Origin: Pseudomaricurvus sp033283175
Lineage (GTDB): Bacteria > Pseudomonadota > Gammaproteobacteria > Pseudomonadales > Cellvibrionaceae
DNA: 64,000 nt
Reading direction: 5' to 3'
Assembly (NCBI GenBank): GCA_033283175.1
Contig: JAWMQM010000001.1
Span: forward strand, 806,001-870,000
Shown in pieces: positions 44,597 to 53,322 of this stretch. The notes under the pieces are model-generated. The model was not told where the DNA came from, made no database searches, and saw nothing but the letters and a program-made list of their open reading frames with translations. Within the stretch, counting starts at the first letter, position 1; each line of letters starts with the position of its first letter. A program made the translations under genes and the position numbers.

Positions 44597-46714
44597 ATGA
44601 TATTCCCCGCGCGTCTTTTGGTGGCCGTGCTCCTCCTGCTCCCCCTGACTACCCTGGCCATTGAGCAATCCCGCTCCGACCTGAAATTTGTGGAAGTAAG
44701 TCATCCCGGCAACAGTGCCGACCCGGACAACGGCCGGGGCGCTGTTGGCTACCCCTTCCTGATCGGCAAGTTCGAAGTGTCCAACAGTGAATACGCCCAT
44801 TTTCTCAACGCCGTCGCCAGCCAGTCGGATCCCTTTGCCCTCTACACGCCGCTGATGCAGGACCACTTCTGGGGAGGCATTACACGCTCACAGTCAGGAC
44901 AACAGTTCGTCTATCGGGCCAAGCCCGGCTACGAGCAGTTGCCTGTCACTTATGTCTCCTGGCTGGATGCGGCACGCTACGTAAACTGGCTGCACTTCGG
45001 CCGCCCTTCACCAGGGCACTCTGGTACGGGTATCACAGAAGGCACTGAGGTGATGGGTGCCTACAACACCAGTGCAGGACAACTCGCGAGCCGCCGCAAT
45101 ACCGCTGCCCGCTTCTGGCTGCCCAGCCATGACGAGTGGTACAAGGCCGCGTTTTATCATCCCGACACTGACCGCTATTCCACTTACGCTACGGGTGAGA
45201 GCCTACCTGCCGCCGGCTTGGCCGACTCAGCACCCGGCGCCACCTATTTCGACGGTCACTGGGCAGCGCCCTTCCCGCACCTGACCCCGGCGGGAAACTA
45301 TCGCAACGCCGCCAGCGCCTTTGGTGGGTTTGATTTCGCCGGCAATGTCATGGAGTGGGTGGAAGACACCGCCGGACACAACAAAGTAGCGCTGGGTGGC
45401 TCGGTGTTTATGTCCGCTTCCAGTCTGGCCAAAAGCTACCGCGATGCGGAACGACCAGAGGAGAAGTTATCCACCTTTGGTTTTCGGGTAGCCACAACGG
45501 CGGCACCACTGCCACCAGCGCCGACCATGGCGGATACGATGGCCAACGCCACTCCACCGACCGAATCCGCCACAGCAAAATACCCGCTGACAGTGATTAA
45601 CGGCGTGGATTACGTGCACGTAGGGAACGCCGACTACCTGTCACCCAGCGTTTACCGCCACGGTGTAGTTCGCTACCCGTATCTCATTGGCGCGACCGAA
45701 GTTTCCAACCAGCAATGGGCTGACATGCTCAACCGTGCCGGTGCCGAAGCAGCGGGACAGAAGTGTCTCTACCGGGACGTCATGAGTGACGGTGTCGTCG
45801 GTGGCCTGCGCCGTGAGGTGGTCGATGGCCGCGTACACTTCGCCGCCAAACCCGGCTGGGAGAGGCGTCCGGTGACCTACGTCAACTGGTACGCCGGAGC
45901 CTACTACGCCAACTACCTGCATTACCTGCGCACACCTGATCCCGGCGATGACGGGCAACTGGAAGGCACTGACACACGCGGCGCCTATGACACCCGCGCC
46001 TTCCCCGCCTGCGGCGAGAGTGCTGCTGCGCCCGGGCGGCTGCCCGCCCGACGCAACCCCGGTGCGCTGGTGTTCCTGCCCAGCGTCGACGAATGGTACA
46101 AGGCCGCCTATTTTGACCGGCAAAAATTCAGCTCCTACAAATACTGGCAGTACCCCACCCTCACCGACGTCCCGCCCAACAATCTGGCACCACCCGGCGA
46201 CCGCTTCAGCGCCAACTACCAGCGTGATGAACACCTGGCGGAAGGTGCTCCCTGGTATGTATCCGAAGTAGATGCCTATCCCGATGCCCGCAGCGCCTAC
46301 GGCACCTGGGGGCAGGCTGGTAATGTATGGGAGTGGGTGGAAGATTGGCGCTCGCGAGGGGACGGTGACTGCTGGCGCTGTAACGAGTGGACCCGGGGCC
46401 TGATGGGGGGCAGCTTCAACTACATCCACATCGGTCTGCACGCCTCCAACCTGGATCCCGGTGCGCCGCACCAGACCTATCCGTTTTACGGTTTGCGCAT
46501 GGCCGCCTCAGTGGACGCACAGGGCTGGCAGCCCTGGTGGCAACGCCCAGGCCTGCTGCAGCAGGCCCGTGACGAGCTGACTGTGTGGCTGGCCATAGCG
46601 CCCAGCAGTCACCTGCTCTACCTGCTGCTGGGACTCTGTGGCCTGCTGGCACTGGCGGGCCTGCTGTTCACCGGCGGATTGGCTGGATGGGTCATATCCC
46701 GGAAGCGGCGCTGA
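44597..46714 (+). CDS. Secreted protein with two FGE/SUMF1-like domains
   Basis: 705 residues. Signal peptide (RLLVAVLLLLPLTTLA). Two FGE-sulfatase-type domains follow, about 27-297 and 325-625, each with YPFLIG(K/A)(F/T)E(V/V)SN, RPVTYV(S/N)W.(D/A)A.Y(V/A)NYLH and LPS.DEWYKAA(F/Y), and GNV(M/W)EWVED. The catalytic cysteine pair of true FGE near the C-terminus is absent in both (GGSFNYIHIGLHASNLD), so it is probably not a formylglycine generator. It ends in a TM helix and a short RKRR tail. A sulfatase lies 1.4 kb downstream on the other strand. The fold may serve a binding role at the envelope. Confidence 0.85.
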   Translation: MIFPARLLVAVLLLLPLTTLAIEQSRSDLKFVEVSHPGNSADPDNGRGAVGYPFLIGKFEVSNSEYAHFLNAVASQSDPFALYTPLMQDHFWGGITRSQSGQQFVYRAKPGYEQLPVTYVSWLDAARYVNWLHFGRPSPGHSGTGITEGTEVMGAYNTSAGQLASRRNTAARFWLPSHDEWYKAAFYHPDTDRYSTYATGESLPAAGLADSAPGATYFDGHWAAPFPHLTPAGNYRNAASAFGGFDFAGNVMEWVEDTAGHNKVALGGSVFMSASSLAKSYRDAERPEEKLSTFGFRVATTAAPLPPAPTMADTMANATPPTESATAKYPLTVINGVDYVHVGNADYLSPSVYRHGVVRYPYLIGATEVSNQQWADMLNRAGAEAAGQKCLYRDVMSDGVVGGLRREVVDGRVHFAAKPGWERRPVTYVNWYAGAYYANYLHYLRTPDPGDDGQLEGTDTRGAYDTRAFPACGESAAAPGRLPARRNPGALVFLPSVDEWYKAAYFDRQKFSSYKYWQYPTLTDVPPNNLAPPGDRFSANYQRDEHLAEGAPWYVSEVDAYPDARSAYGTWGQAGNVWEWVEDWRSRGDGDCWRCNEWTRGLMGGSFNYIHIGLHASNLDPGAPHQTYPFYGLRMAASVDAQGWQPWWQRPGLLQQARDELTVWLAIAPSSHLLYLLLGLCGLLALAGLLFTGGLAGWVISRKRR

Positions 46715-46733
46715 CAATCCAGCGCCGCGCTGG

Positions 46734-47408
46734 TTACGCTGCCGCTTTTTCCGCCGAAAACAGGGCCACACAACCCTCAACCGTGACCTGCACATTGCGG
46801 AAATACTTTTTCAGCTGGGCTTCCAGTGCCGCGGCAGAATCCTGTTGGTTGGAGAAGACACCCTTGCGGTTATAGAGCGCCATTAGCTTGCTGGCGCCCC
46901 AGTTGGGCTCAACGCCCTGCCCCAGGATGGTAGCCCCGAACAGCACAGCACCGGGATTCATCACCGAGTGACAATTGCGGAAGATAGCGCCCTTGTATTC
47001 CATGGAGCCCGGCACACAGTGCAGCAGGAAATTCATGCCGATGGAGTCAAAGCCCGGCTGACCATCCACGCTCATATCTTCCAGCACGTTGCGTTGATAG
47101 GTCTCCGGTGCGAAGCGGGCAATGCGTTTGGCGGTGTAGGCCAGCGAGCTTTCATTGAGGTCCATCAGGGCAACCCGCGGCTTCAGCGATGAGAAGTAGC
47201 AATGATCGGGAAAGTAACCACTACCCACGCCTACATCGAGGTGGTTGTTGCTCGCCAGGTGATCGTACTGCTGCAACATCAGGCTCGCATCACAACGCCA
47301 TAACCAGCGACAGGAAAACCCCAGCACCAGCGCATCGTAAATGGCGAGAGTGAATTTACTGTAGACCGCCTGCCCGGCAGTAACCTGTTCCCTGTTGACC
47401 GTGTCCAC
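46734..47408 (-). CDS. Class I SAM-dependent methyltransferase-like protein
   Basis: 224 residues. HLDVGVGSGYFPDHC is motif I, RVALMDLNESSLAYTAKR the post-I acidic strand end, and SIGMNFLLHCVPGSM motif II. VMNPGAVLFGATILGQG resembles motif III. The GTG start at 47408 follows AGGAGCCGAC. The substrate is unknown. It converges on the FGE-like gene with a 19-bp gap. Confidence 0.85.
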   Translation of the reverse strand: MDTVNREQVTAGQAVYSKFTLAIYDALVLGFSCRWLWRCDASLMLQQYDHLASNNHLDVGVGSGYFPDHCYFSSLKPRVALMDLNESSLAYTAKRIARFAPETYQRNVLEDMSVDGQPGFDSIGMNFLLHCVPGSMEYKGAIFRNCHSVMNPGAVLFGATILGQGVEPNWGASKLMALYNRKGVFSNQQDSAAALEAQLKKYFRNVQVTVEGCVALFSAEKAAA

Positions 47409-47529
47409 GTCGGCTCCTGATTGATTGCCATCGAAATGCAGCGCCCTTCCCCTGCCGGGCGCTGTTGCTCAGCAAACCACTATAACAGGCAGCCCGACTT
47501 GCTTCTGATGAGAACCTCACAGCCCACAG

Positions 47530-47991
47530 TCAACCAGTTGGCAGTTCATAGGTGATAAAGTGGTGACCATGCAGTTCGCTGGCGAACACACGGCTGGCCC
47601 GCTTTTGCAGAAAGCGGTACTCCCGCCGGGTGTGCAGCAGGTGAACGTAAACCACCGGATGGCCCAGGGCTTTTGCCTGCCGCATCAGTTCACGGAAGAC
47701 CTGCGGCCCGATGCCCCAGTGCGCATCCGCCAGCACAATCGCCAGTTCAAAACGTCCGGCGTCCGGCTGAATCCCGCACCAACCGGCAAGTTTGCCAGCG
47801 TGCTGTACTGCCCTGACCCAACACCCTTTGCGGGCGCCCAGGTCACGCTTTTCCTGCAGCCAGGCGGCAGCCGATTGCTCCGTAAAAGCAGTATGTTCCA
47901 TTAAGTGCTGGCGCACCCTGGCGCTGTTTAACAGTGGCAGGAAGAGTGCAGGCTTAACTCGGGAAAGTTCACGGTATTCGACAGCAGGCAT
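47530..47991 (-). CDS. GNAT-like N-acetyltransferase
   Basis: 153 residues. The pattern LLNSARVRQHLMEHTAFTEQSAAAWLQEK, GKLAGWCGIQPDAGRFELAIVL and WGIGPQVFRELMRQAKALG resembles the RimJ/RimL-type GNAT fold, with the acetyl-CoA loop at GIGPQV. It is short at the C-terminus. The first ATG is at 47991; a TTG at 47997 is also possible. It stands alone between the methyltransferase and sulfatase genes. Confidence 0.68.
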   Translation of the reverse strand: MPAVEYRELSRVKPALFLPLLNSARVRQHLMEHTAFTEQSAAAWLQEKRDLGARKGCWVRAVQHAGKLAGWCGIQPDAGRFELAIVLADAHWGIGPQVFRELMRQAKALGHPVVYVHLLHTRREYRFLQKRASRVFASELHGHHFITYELPTG

Positions 47992-48078
47992 GGGCAATGT
48001 CGCGGGGCTTCACAGAGACAAAAGCAGAAGGGACTTACAAGACGCTGCCGCCCCGCAGGGGGCGGCAGCAGGTAGCGG

Positions 48079-49683
48079 TTACTGCTTGGATTTATTGATA
48101 AATTCCTGAACCACATTGGACATATCAAAGCTCTTGCCACCCTGTACCGGTGGATACTTGGCCATGGTCATCAAGTGCTGCTGCATCAGCTCACCCATAG
48201 GCTGCATCAGCCAGGAGACTTTTTGCAGCAGGTGGCCGTAAGAGTCCTTGTTATCGTAACTCTCAAACGGATCCATACGGATGTTGAACACCAATGGTGC
48301 CGTGCGCGGTACAAGGTTAGCGTAGTAATCCTCCTTGGTGGAGAAGTGGAATTTCCACGGCCCCATCCGCATTGCGGTCAGCTTGCTCTCGTAGTAGTGG
48401 AAGATGTGGTTACGGGCGGACTGATCAGACTTGCCCTGCCAGTAAGGCACATTATTGACGCCATCGATGTACTGCTTCTTCTGTTCCATCATATCGGCAG
48501 CCACATCTTTCACTCCGGCGGCGTATGCCAGGCTGGTGAACATATCCTGGTGTCCCTGAATACCGTTCAACACAGTGCCAGGCTTCACCTTACCGGGCCA
48601 GCGCAACATGGAGAGCACCCGCACACCGCCTTCGTAAGTCGTCATCTTCTCACCGCGGAACGGTGTGGTAGCCCCGTGCGGCCAGGAAGAGTGCTCAGGA
48701 CCATTGTCAGTGGAATACCAGACAATGGTGTTGTCTTTCAGGCCACTGGCGCTGAGAAAATCCAGTACCAGGCCGATATCGTGATCGTGCTGCAGCATAC
48801 CGGAGCCATGGTAATCCGCCTCGGAGCTGTACTTCTCTGCGGCGTAGCGCCACTTGTCATCCAGGCGGGTGTAAAGGTGCATGCGGGTCGTGTTGAGCCA
48901 GACGAAGAAAGGTTTGCCTTCCGACTTGGCCTTTTTCATAAACGCCAGTGCTTTGGGGATCACCTCGCCTGCATCGAAGTCTTTCATGCGCTCCTGCGTC
49001 AGCGGGCCGGTGTCCTTACACTTCTGCTTACCCATGACACCAAAGCGAGGGTCCTCAGTAGAGTCGCTCTTATCGCTGGCGGTACAATGCAACACGCCGC
49101 GGGTGCCGAACTTCTTCTCGTAAGCTTCCAGACTGCCGGAATAGGCCTTGCCAAAATTCTGGTAGTCGCGCTGCTCAGCTTCTTCCTGGGTATTCAGGTG
49201 ATAGAGATTACCGAAAAACTCGTCAAAGCCATGCACAGTGGGCAGGTGTTCGTTGCGATCGCCCAGGTGGTTTTTGCCAAACTGGCCAGTGGCGTAGCCA
49301 GCGCTTTTCAGCACCTCCGCCAGGCTCGGGGATGCGGCCTGCAGCCCCAGCTTATCCCCCGGCTGACCTACAGTGGTCATGCCTGAGCGAATGGGGTACT
49401 GGCCGGTGATAAACGCCGCACGGCCAGCGGTGCAGGAGGGCTGTGCGTAATGATCTGTAAAGCGCACGCCTTCCATGCCGATACTGTCAATATTGGGAGT
49501 GGTGTACCCCATGGTACCCATGCCGTAGGCGCTGACGTTCTGCCAACCGATATCGTCACCCCAGATCACCAGGATATTGGGCTTCTGCTCTTGCGCCTGC
49601 GCGGCCTGACTGGCTACAGCCGCAGTCACCAGAGCTGCTGCCAGCCGTGCGGCCGACTTCAACCATGTCGTTTTCATCATCAT
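48079..49683 (-). CDS. Arylsulfatase, exported
   Basis: 534 residues. Signal peptide to about QAAQA (residue 30), then the metal-binding NILVIWGDDIGW (D43, D44) of the alkaline phosphatase superfamily. The formylglycine site is C84 in SCTAGRAAFITGQ, i.e. C-x-A-x-R, a variant of the common C-x-P-x-R that maturases also accept. Metal and substrate residues appear in STDNGPEHSSWPHG. It would cleave sulfate esters in the periplasm after C84 is oxidised. The first of three consecutive ATGs (49683) has AAGG five bases upstream. No recognisable maturase is nearby other than the cysteine-less FGE-like protein at 44597. Confidence 0.93.
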   Translation of the reverse strand: MMMKTTWLKSAARLAAALVTAAVASQAAQAQEQKPNILVIWGDDIGWQNVSAYGMGTMGYTTPNIDSIGMEGVRFTDHYAQPSCTAGRAAFITGQYPIRSGMTTVGQPGDKLGLQAASPSLAEVLKSAGYATGQFGKNHLGDRNEHLPTVHGFDEFFGNLYHLNTQEEAEQRDYQNFGKAYSGSLEAYEKKFGTRGVLHCTASDKSDSTEDPRFGVMGKQKCKDTGPLTQERMKDFDAGEVIPKALAFMKKAKSEGKPFFVWLNTTRMHLYTRLDDKWRYAAEKYSSEADYHGSGMLQHDHDIGLVLDFLSASGLKDNTIVWYSTDNGPEHSSWPHGATTPFRGEKMTTYEGGVRVLSMLRWPGKVKPGTVLNGIQGHQDMFTSLAYAAGVKDVAADMMEQKKQYIDGVNNVPYWQGKSDQSARNHIFHYYESKLTAMRMGPWKFHFSTKEDYYANLVPRTAPLVFNIRMDPFESYDNKDSYGHLLQKVSWLMQPMGELMQQHLMTMAKYPPVQGGKSFDMSNVVQEFINKSKQ

Positions 49684-49763
49684 CGCTACCTTGCTGAGAA
49701 TTAGAGTTGCCCTATTGAGGGGCATAGCAACCATAGCCCAATTTTCTCACCGAGGCCATTGGA

Positions 49764-49976
49764 CTAAATGCGATGATGCAGGTGCTCGTGCCCCTGCAGG
49801 CATTCCACCAGATAGGCCACCGCATTGACGCCGAAAAACCAGATGGGTGTACCCAACGTCAGCGCCAAATAAGGGTTGCCGGCCTCAATGCCAACGATGC
49901 TGATGATCATGTAGGCCGCGAACACAATGGCTTTCGCCAGCAGATGATTTTTGCGGTATTCCAGCGCCCGTTCCAT
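49764..49976 (-). CDS. Small two-TM protein upstream of the sulfatase
   Basis: 70 residues. Two membrane segments (AKAIVFAAYMIISIVGIEAG and LALTLGTPIWFFGVNAVAYLV) and a His-rich tail HEHLHHR. A strong GGGAGGAAAGACA precedes the ATG, which supports expression. It lies 80 bp upstream of the sulfatase on the same strand. Function unknown; the His cluster could bind metal. Confidence 0.7.
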   Translation of the reverse strand: MERALEYRKNHLLAKAIVFAAYMIISIVGIEAGNPYLALTLGTPIWFFGVNAVAYLVECLQGHEHLHHRI

Positions 49977-50048
49977 TGTCTTTCCTCCCGGTCATTTGCC
50001 GTTGATGCCAGAGTAAGAAATGTGACGGTTTTGCAATACTGAACGCAG

Positions 50049-50087
50049 TGTATTAACGCACTACACTATCTGTAGCAGTGCACTACA
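50049..50087. promoter_or_regulatory. Double-dyad operator, sulfatase/small-protein side
   Basis: Half-sites TGTAT-N7-CTACA at 50049-50065 and TGTAG-N7-CTACA at 50071-50087, with 5 bp between, so the dyads repeat every 22 bp, two helical turns. This is the same architecture and spacing as at 52554-52592. It lies about 75-110 bp upstream of the small membrane protein gene on the minus strand. Confidence 0.6.
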
Positions 50088-50130
50088 AATCAAAGTGAAT
50101 TGCAGACAGGAGCACCAAAAAGATCGCCCG

Positions 50131-50631
50131 GAGGATAAGGTGAATTTCGGCCCCGCCGAAAGAGAGGATGGCCTGGGCCACCGGGCTCCTACGGCGGAGC
50201 GCGAATCTGCCGCAGGAGCGCAGTCCCCTGCGCGATCTTTTATCACCCCCGGCACATGCGGCCGCTGAATATATTGGCGCGACCTGATTGCGCACCGGAG
50301 GATAAGGTGAACTTCGGCCCCGCCGAAAGAGAGGATCGCCCGGAGGACCGGGCTCCTACGTCGGTAAGCGAATCTGCCGTAGGAGCGCAGTCCCCTGCGC
50401 GATCTTTTATCACCCCCGGCACATGAGGCCGCTGCATATATTGGCGCGGCCTGATTGCGCGCCGGAGGATAAGGTGAACTTCGGCCCCACCGAAAGAGAG
50501 GATCGCCCGGAGGACCGGGCTCCCACGTCGGTACGCGAATCTGCCGTAGGAGCGCAGTCCCCTGCGCGATCTTTTATCACCCCCGGCACATGAGGCCGCT
50601 GAATATATTGGCGCGACCTGATTGCTCGCCC
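50131..50631. repeat. Three tandem copies of a 167-bp unit containing REP palindromes
   Basis: The sequence GAGGATAAGGTGAA recurs at 50131, 50298 and 50465, exactly 167 bp apart, and the units are nearly identical for their whole length. Each holds a GATCGCCC...GGGCTCCTAC element and an inverted GTAGGAGCGCAGTCCCC...GCGATC element, followed by TATCACCCCCGGCACATG. A minus-strand frame through it encodes repetitive peptides and is not a gene. Confidence 0.88.
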
Positions 50632-50659
50632 GGGTGCGCTTTTTGGGACTCACAAAAAA

Positions 50660-50685
50660 GCCCCCCACCGTCTCCGGCAGGGGGC
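50660..50685 (-). terminator. Rho-independent terminator of the monooxygenase operon
   Basis: GCCCCC and GGGGGC with an inner CCG/CGG pairing, followed on the minus strand by TTTTTTG. It lies 28 bp past the monooxygenase stop. Confidence 0.82.
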
Positions 50686-50713
50686 AGGCAAAGCACCTGT
50701 GAGCCGGTGCGGG

Positions 50714-51862
50714 TCAGAAAGCCTGGCTGGGAGGCTGGTTGCCCATGGCCAAAGAGCCGGTAAACAGGTGCTGGCGTTTCTCCTGCATGGGGTGGAAGTG
50801 GGAAGCGGTCACGTCCCGCAGCAGCGACTCGATACCAAAGGCGCGCAGGAAACCAGGACCACCACAGGCCTCTACCGCTTTGGCGGCGCAGCGCTTGCAG
50901 GCTTCCGCAGCGATGGTCTTGCGTTTGATAACCTCGTTCACCGTCTCCAGGGTGGCTTCATAGTTGAAGTTTTCCACGCGCTTGATCATGTCATCCACTG
51001 CCAGCTGGGCCACGGTCAGCGCGTTCTCCATCTCACCGAGAATATATGGGGTCACCGGATCACTGCTCTGCTTGCAGCGCTCACGGGCTTTCTCCGCGGC
51101 CAGCTCGGCAATACCGCGATAGACCGACATGATCAGCGGCAAGGCCACGGGCAGGATTACCGACCACATCATATGGTAATCACCGCGGGGGCGACGTGCA
51201 GCGATGCTCTCTTCGGGGATAAACACGTTCTCCAGGGTGACGCTGTTGGAGCCGGAACCGCGCATGCCCATGGGTGCCCAGTTGTCGAGGATGGTCACCC
51301 CTTCGGACAGGGTAGAGACAGGAAAATGAAATACCTGCCACCCTTCCACCGGATCGAGATAGGGTGCCGAAGTCACCAGTACATCACCCGCCGGTGAGCC
51401 ACTGGCGAAATGCTTGGTGGCGTTCAACTGGTAGCCACCCTCCACCTTCTCCAGCGAGCCGGTGGAGGCCAGCCAGTCACCGGCACCGGTGCTGATCAGC
51501 ACCAGCTCTTTGGCGGCCACCTTTTCCAGCAGCGCCTTGCCGGGACGACCGTGACGGTGGTTATAGATATTGGCGGCCACAATATGCTGGTGCATGGAGA
51601 CCGACAGGGCAGTGGAGGGGTGGTATTTGGCCAGTGACCGCAGGAATTCGCACATGGCCGGAAAGCTCTGATCGCCGCCGCCAAAGGTACCCGGCACCAT
51701 GGCCGAGAACACCCGCGCCTCGCGCAGCAGGCGATAGTTCTCCTGCGAAAGCGTGTCGGTGGCGTCTGCCTGTTTGCCGTTGTCGGCGATCTGTGGACCG
51801 ATCCGGTGCAGGATTTCGTCCAGGGGGTTGGTGCTGATGTTTATCGCTGTTGACCCAGTCAT
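50714..51862 (-). CDS. Flavin-dependent monooxygenase, acyl-CoA dehydrogenase fold
   Basis: 382 residues. Acyl-CoA dehydrogenase-type fold: PGTFGGGDQSFPAMCEFLRSLAKYHPSTALSVSMHQH, then GSPAGDVLVTSA, NWAPMGMRGSGSNSVTLENVFIPEE and ACGGPGFLRAFGIESLLRDV. The flavin reductase gene 65 bp upstream marks it as the oxygenase of a two-component system like HsaA or HpaB-type acyl-CoA dehydrogenase-fold monooxygenases, which use diffusible reduced flavin. The acid-base Glu of true dehydrogenases is not evident. Substrate unknown, perhaps a phenol or sterol-ring intermediate. Confidence 0.85.
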   Translation of the reverse strand: MTGSTAINISTNPLDEILHRIGPQIADNGKQADATDTLSQENYRLLREARVFSAMVPGTFGGGDQSFPAMCEFLRSLAKYHPSTALSVSMHQHIVAANIYNHRHGRPGKALLEKVAAKELVLISTGAGDWLASTGSLEKVEGGYQLNATKHFASGSPAGDVLVTSAPYLDPVEGWQVFHFPVSTLSEGVTILDNWAPMGMRGSGSNSVTLENVFIPEESIAARRPRGDYHMMWSVILPVALPLIMSVYRGIAELAAEKARERCKQSSDPVTPYILGEMENALTVAQLAVDDMIKRVENFNYEATLETVNEVIKRKTIAAEACKRCAAKAVEACGGPGFLRAFGIESLLRDVTASHFHPMQEKRQHLFTGSLAMGNQPPSQAF

Positions 51863-51927
51863 TTTGTCTACCTCATCGCTTGGCTAAGTAAAGTTATTGT
51901 TGTGCGTTATGCTTGTCTGGATGGCGG

Positions 51928-52452
51928 TCAGGCGACCCTCTCCAGTGTGGTTTGCAGTCGGTGGAAATCACCATGGGCAAAAGTCAGCGGCGCCCGGTCG
52001 GCACTGCCAAAGGTCATCACCTGTCCCACCAGCATCACGTGATCACCCAGAGGGATGACGCGCTGCAGCCGGCAACGAAACGCCGCACAGGCGCCGGGAA
52101 TTTCAATGCCGTCCTGGTTAAGCGCCTCCAGATTCATACCGGCGAACTTGTCCGCCCCTCTGGTTGCGAAACGACGCGCCAGATCCACCTGCTGCTCATT
52201 CAATACCGACACGGTAAAACCGCGGGCACAGCGAAAGTCTGTGTAGCTGCCGGATCTCAGGTCCAGACACCAGCCCAGCAGGGGCGGGTTCAGGGAAATG
52301 GAACAGAAACTGTTGATTGTCATGCCAACCGCATCGCCACTGCGGCCACGGGTAGTGACCACGGCAACACCAGTGGGGTAGCACCCCAGGGCGTTGCGCA
52401 GCGTGCGGCTGTCGATGGCGCTGTTGGTCAGGAACGAGTTGATTGTGCTCAC
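51928..52452 (-). CDS. Flavin reductase component
   Basis: 174 residues of the flavin reductase-like (DIM6/NTAB, HpaC) family: RTLRNALGCYPTGVAVVTTRG, GMTINSFCSISLNPPLLGWCLDLRSGSY, FTVSVLNEQQVDLARRFATRGADKF and a C-terminal HGDFHRL. It uses NAD(P)H to reduce free FMN or FAD for the monooxygenase encoded 65 bp downstream. It is the first gene of the operon, divergent from the HxlR gene and probably controlled by the operator at 52554-52598. Confidence 0.92.
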   Translation of the reverse strand: MSTINSFLTNSAIDSRTLRNALGCYPTGVAVVTTRGRSGDAVGMTINSFCSISLNPPLLGWCLDLRSGSYTDFRCARGFTVSVLNEQQVDLARRFATRGADKFAGMNLEALNQDGIEIPGACAAFRCRLQRVIPLGDHVMLVGQVMTFGSADRAPLTFAHGDFHRLQTTLERVA

Positions 52453-52553
52453 CGCCTGGTTCTCCTCTGTGTGTGCTTTTCTGTGTTATTGCCCGGACTT
52501 CAGGACGTGGGCCCAGATTAGTGAAAGCCGCGGCATGGCTGTACTGCACAAAG

Positions 52554-52598
52554 TGGAGAGATGAACTACATTTTGTGTAGTATTGCGCTACACAAAAT
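52554..52598. promoter_or_regulatory. Double-dyad operator at the HxlR/monooxygenase promoter
   Basis: TGGAG-N7-CTACA at 52554-52570 and TGTAG-N7-CTACA at 52576-52592, 5 bp apart. The second dyad extends to perfect 11-bp arms ATTTTGTGTAG / CTACACAAAAT (52570-52598). It sits 21 bp before the HxlR start and about 100 bp before the flavin reductase start, so the HxlR protein probably controls both. The same double-dyad layout is at 50049-50087. Confidence 0.72.
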
Positions 52599-52619
52599 TA
52601 AGGAAGATTGAGGTGAACC

Positions 52620-53315
52620 ATGGGATACAACCAGTTTTGCCCTATTGCCAAGGCCATGGATGTACTGGGCGAGAAGTGGACACTGCTGTTAATTCGGGAA
52701 TTGCTGTGCGGCTTTACCCGCTTCAATGAGTTCCAGCGTGGCCTGAGCCAGATGTCACCCACACTGCTCACCAAGCGGCTGGTGTCGCTGGAGAAACAGG
52801 GTTTGGTGGTCAAGCGTAAAATCCACGGCCAGCGCGGTTACGAATACTTCCCCACCGAAGCCTGTCACGAGCTGCTGCCCATACTGGAGCAAGTCGGTAT
52901 CTGGGGCATGCGCTGGGCGCGGCGCCAGCTATCTGATGAAGACTACGACCTGGAACTGCTGATGCTGCACTTACAACGCAGCATCAGTCCGGAACACCTG
53001 ATCGGCAACGAGACCGTTATCCGCTTTAACTTCAGGGATCTCAACGAGTACGCCAACTGGTGGATGGTGGTGAAGAACAACGACGTCGATGTCTGCGTGC
53101 ACGACCCCGGCCACGAGGTGGACATCTATTTCAATGTCGACCTGAAGACCATGTGCGATGTGTGGATGGGGGACATCAGTTACCGCAAGGCCATCGCCGA
53201 CGGCAAGCTGCAGCTGCTGGGTCCCAAGCCAATGATCAGCAACGTGGAGAGCTGGCTGCAGCCCAACAAGTTTGCCGGTATTCCTCCTGCCGAGGCGATC
53301 GTCAATCCCGCCTGA
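52620..53315 (+). CDS. HxlR-family regulator with C-terminal SCP2-like domain
   Basis: 231 residues. Residues about 5-100 are an HxlR winged helix (CPIAKAMDVLGEKWTLLLIRELLCGFTRFNEFQRGL, SPTLLTKRLVSLEKQGLV). Residues about 110-220 (VDIYFNVDLKTMCDVWMGDISYRKAIADGKLQLLGP) follow the SCP2 sterol/lipid-binding pattern and could sense a hydrophobic ligand. It is divergent from the flavin reductase/monooxygenase operon with a strong double dyad between, so it is probably their ligand-responsive regulator. The ATG at 52620 follows GAGGTGAACC. Confidence 0.88.
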   Translation: MGYNQFCPIAKAMDVLGEKWTLLLIRELLCGFTRFNEFQRGLSQMSPTLLTKRLVSLEKQGLVVKRKIHGQRGYEYFPTEACHELLPILEQVGIWGMRWARRQLSDEDYDLELLMLHLQRSISPEHLIGNETVIRFNFRDLNEYANWWMVVKNNDVDVCVHDPGHEVDIYFNVDLKTMCDVWMGDISYRKAIADGKLQLLGPKPMISNVESWLQPNKFAGIPPAEAIVNPA

Positions 53316-53322
53316 GCCGCAG

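Noticed and set aside
50243..50668. 141-codon minus-strand open frame with repeated GGDKRSRRGLRS peptides
   Set aside because: It reads through the 167-bp REP repeats; the repetition comes from DNA structure, not protein selection.
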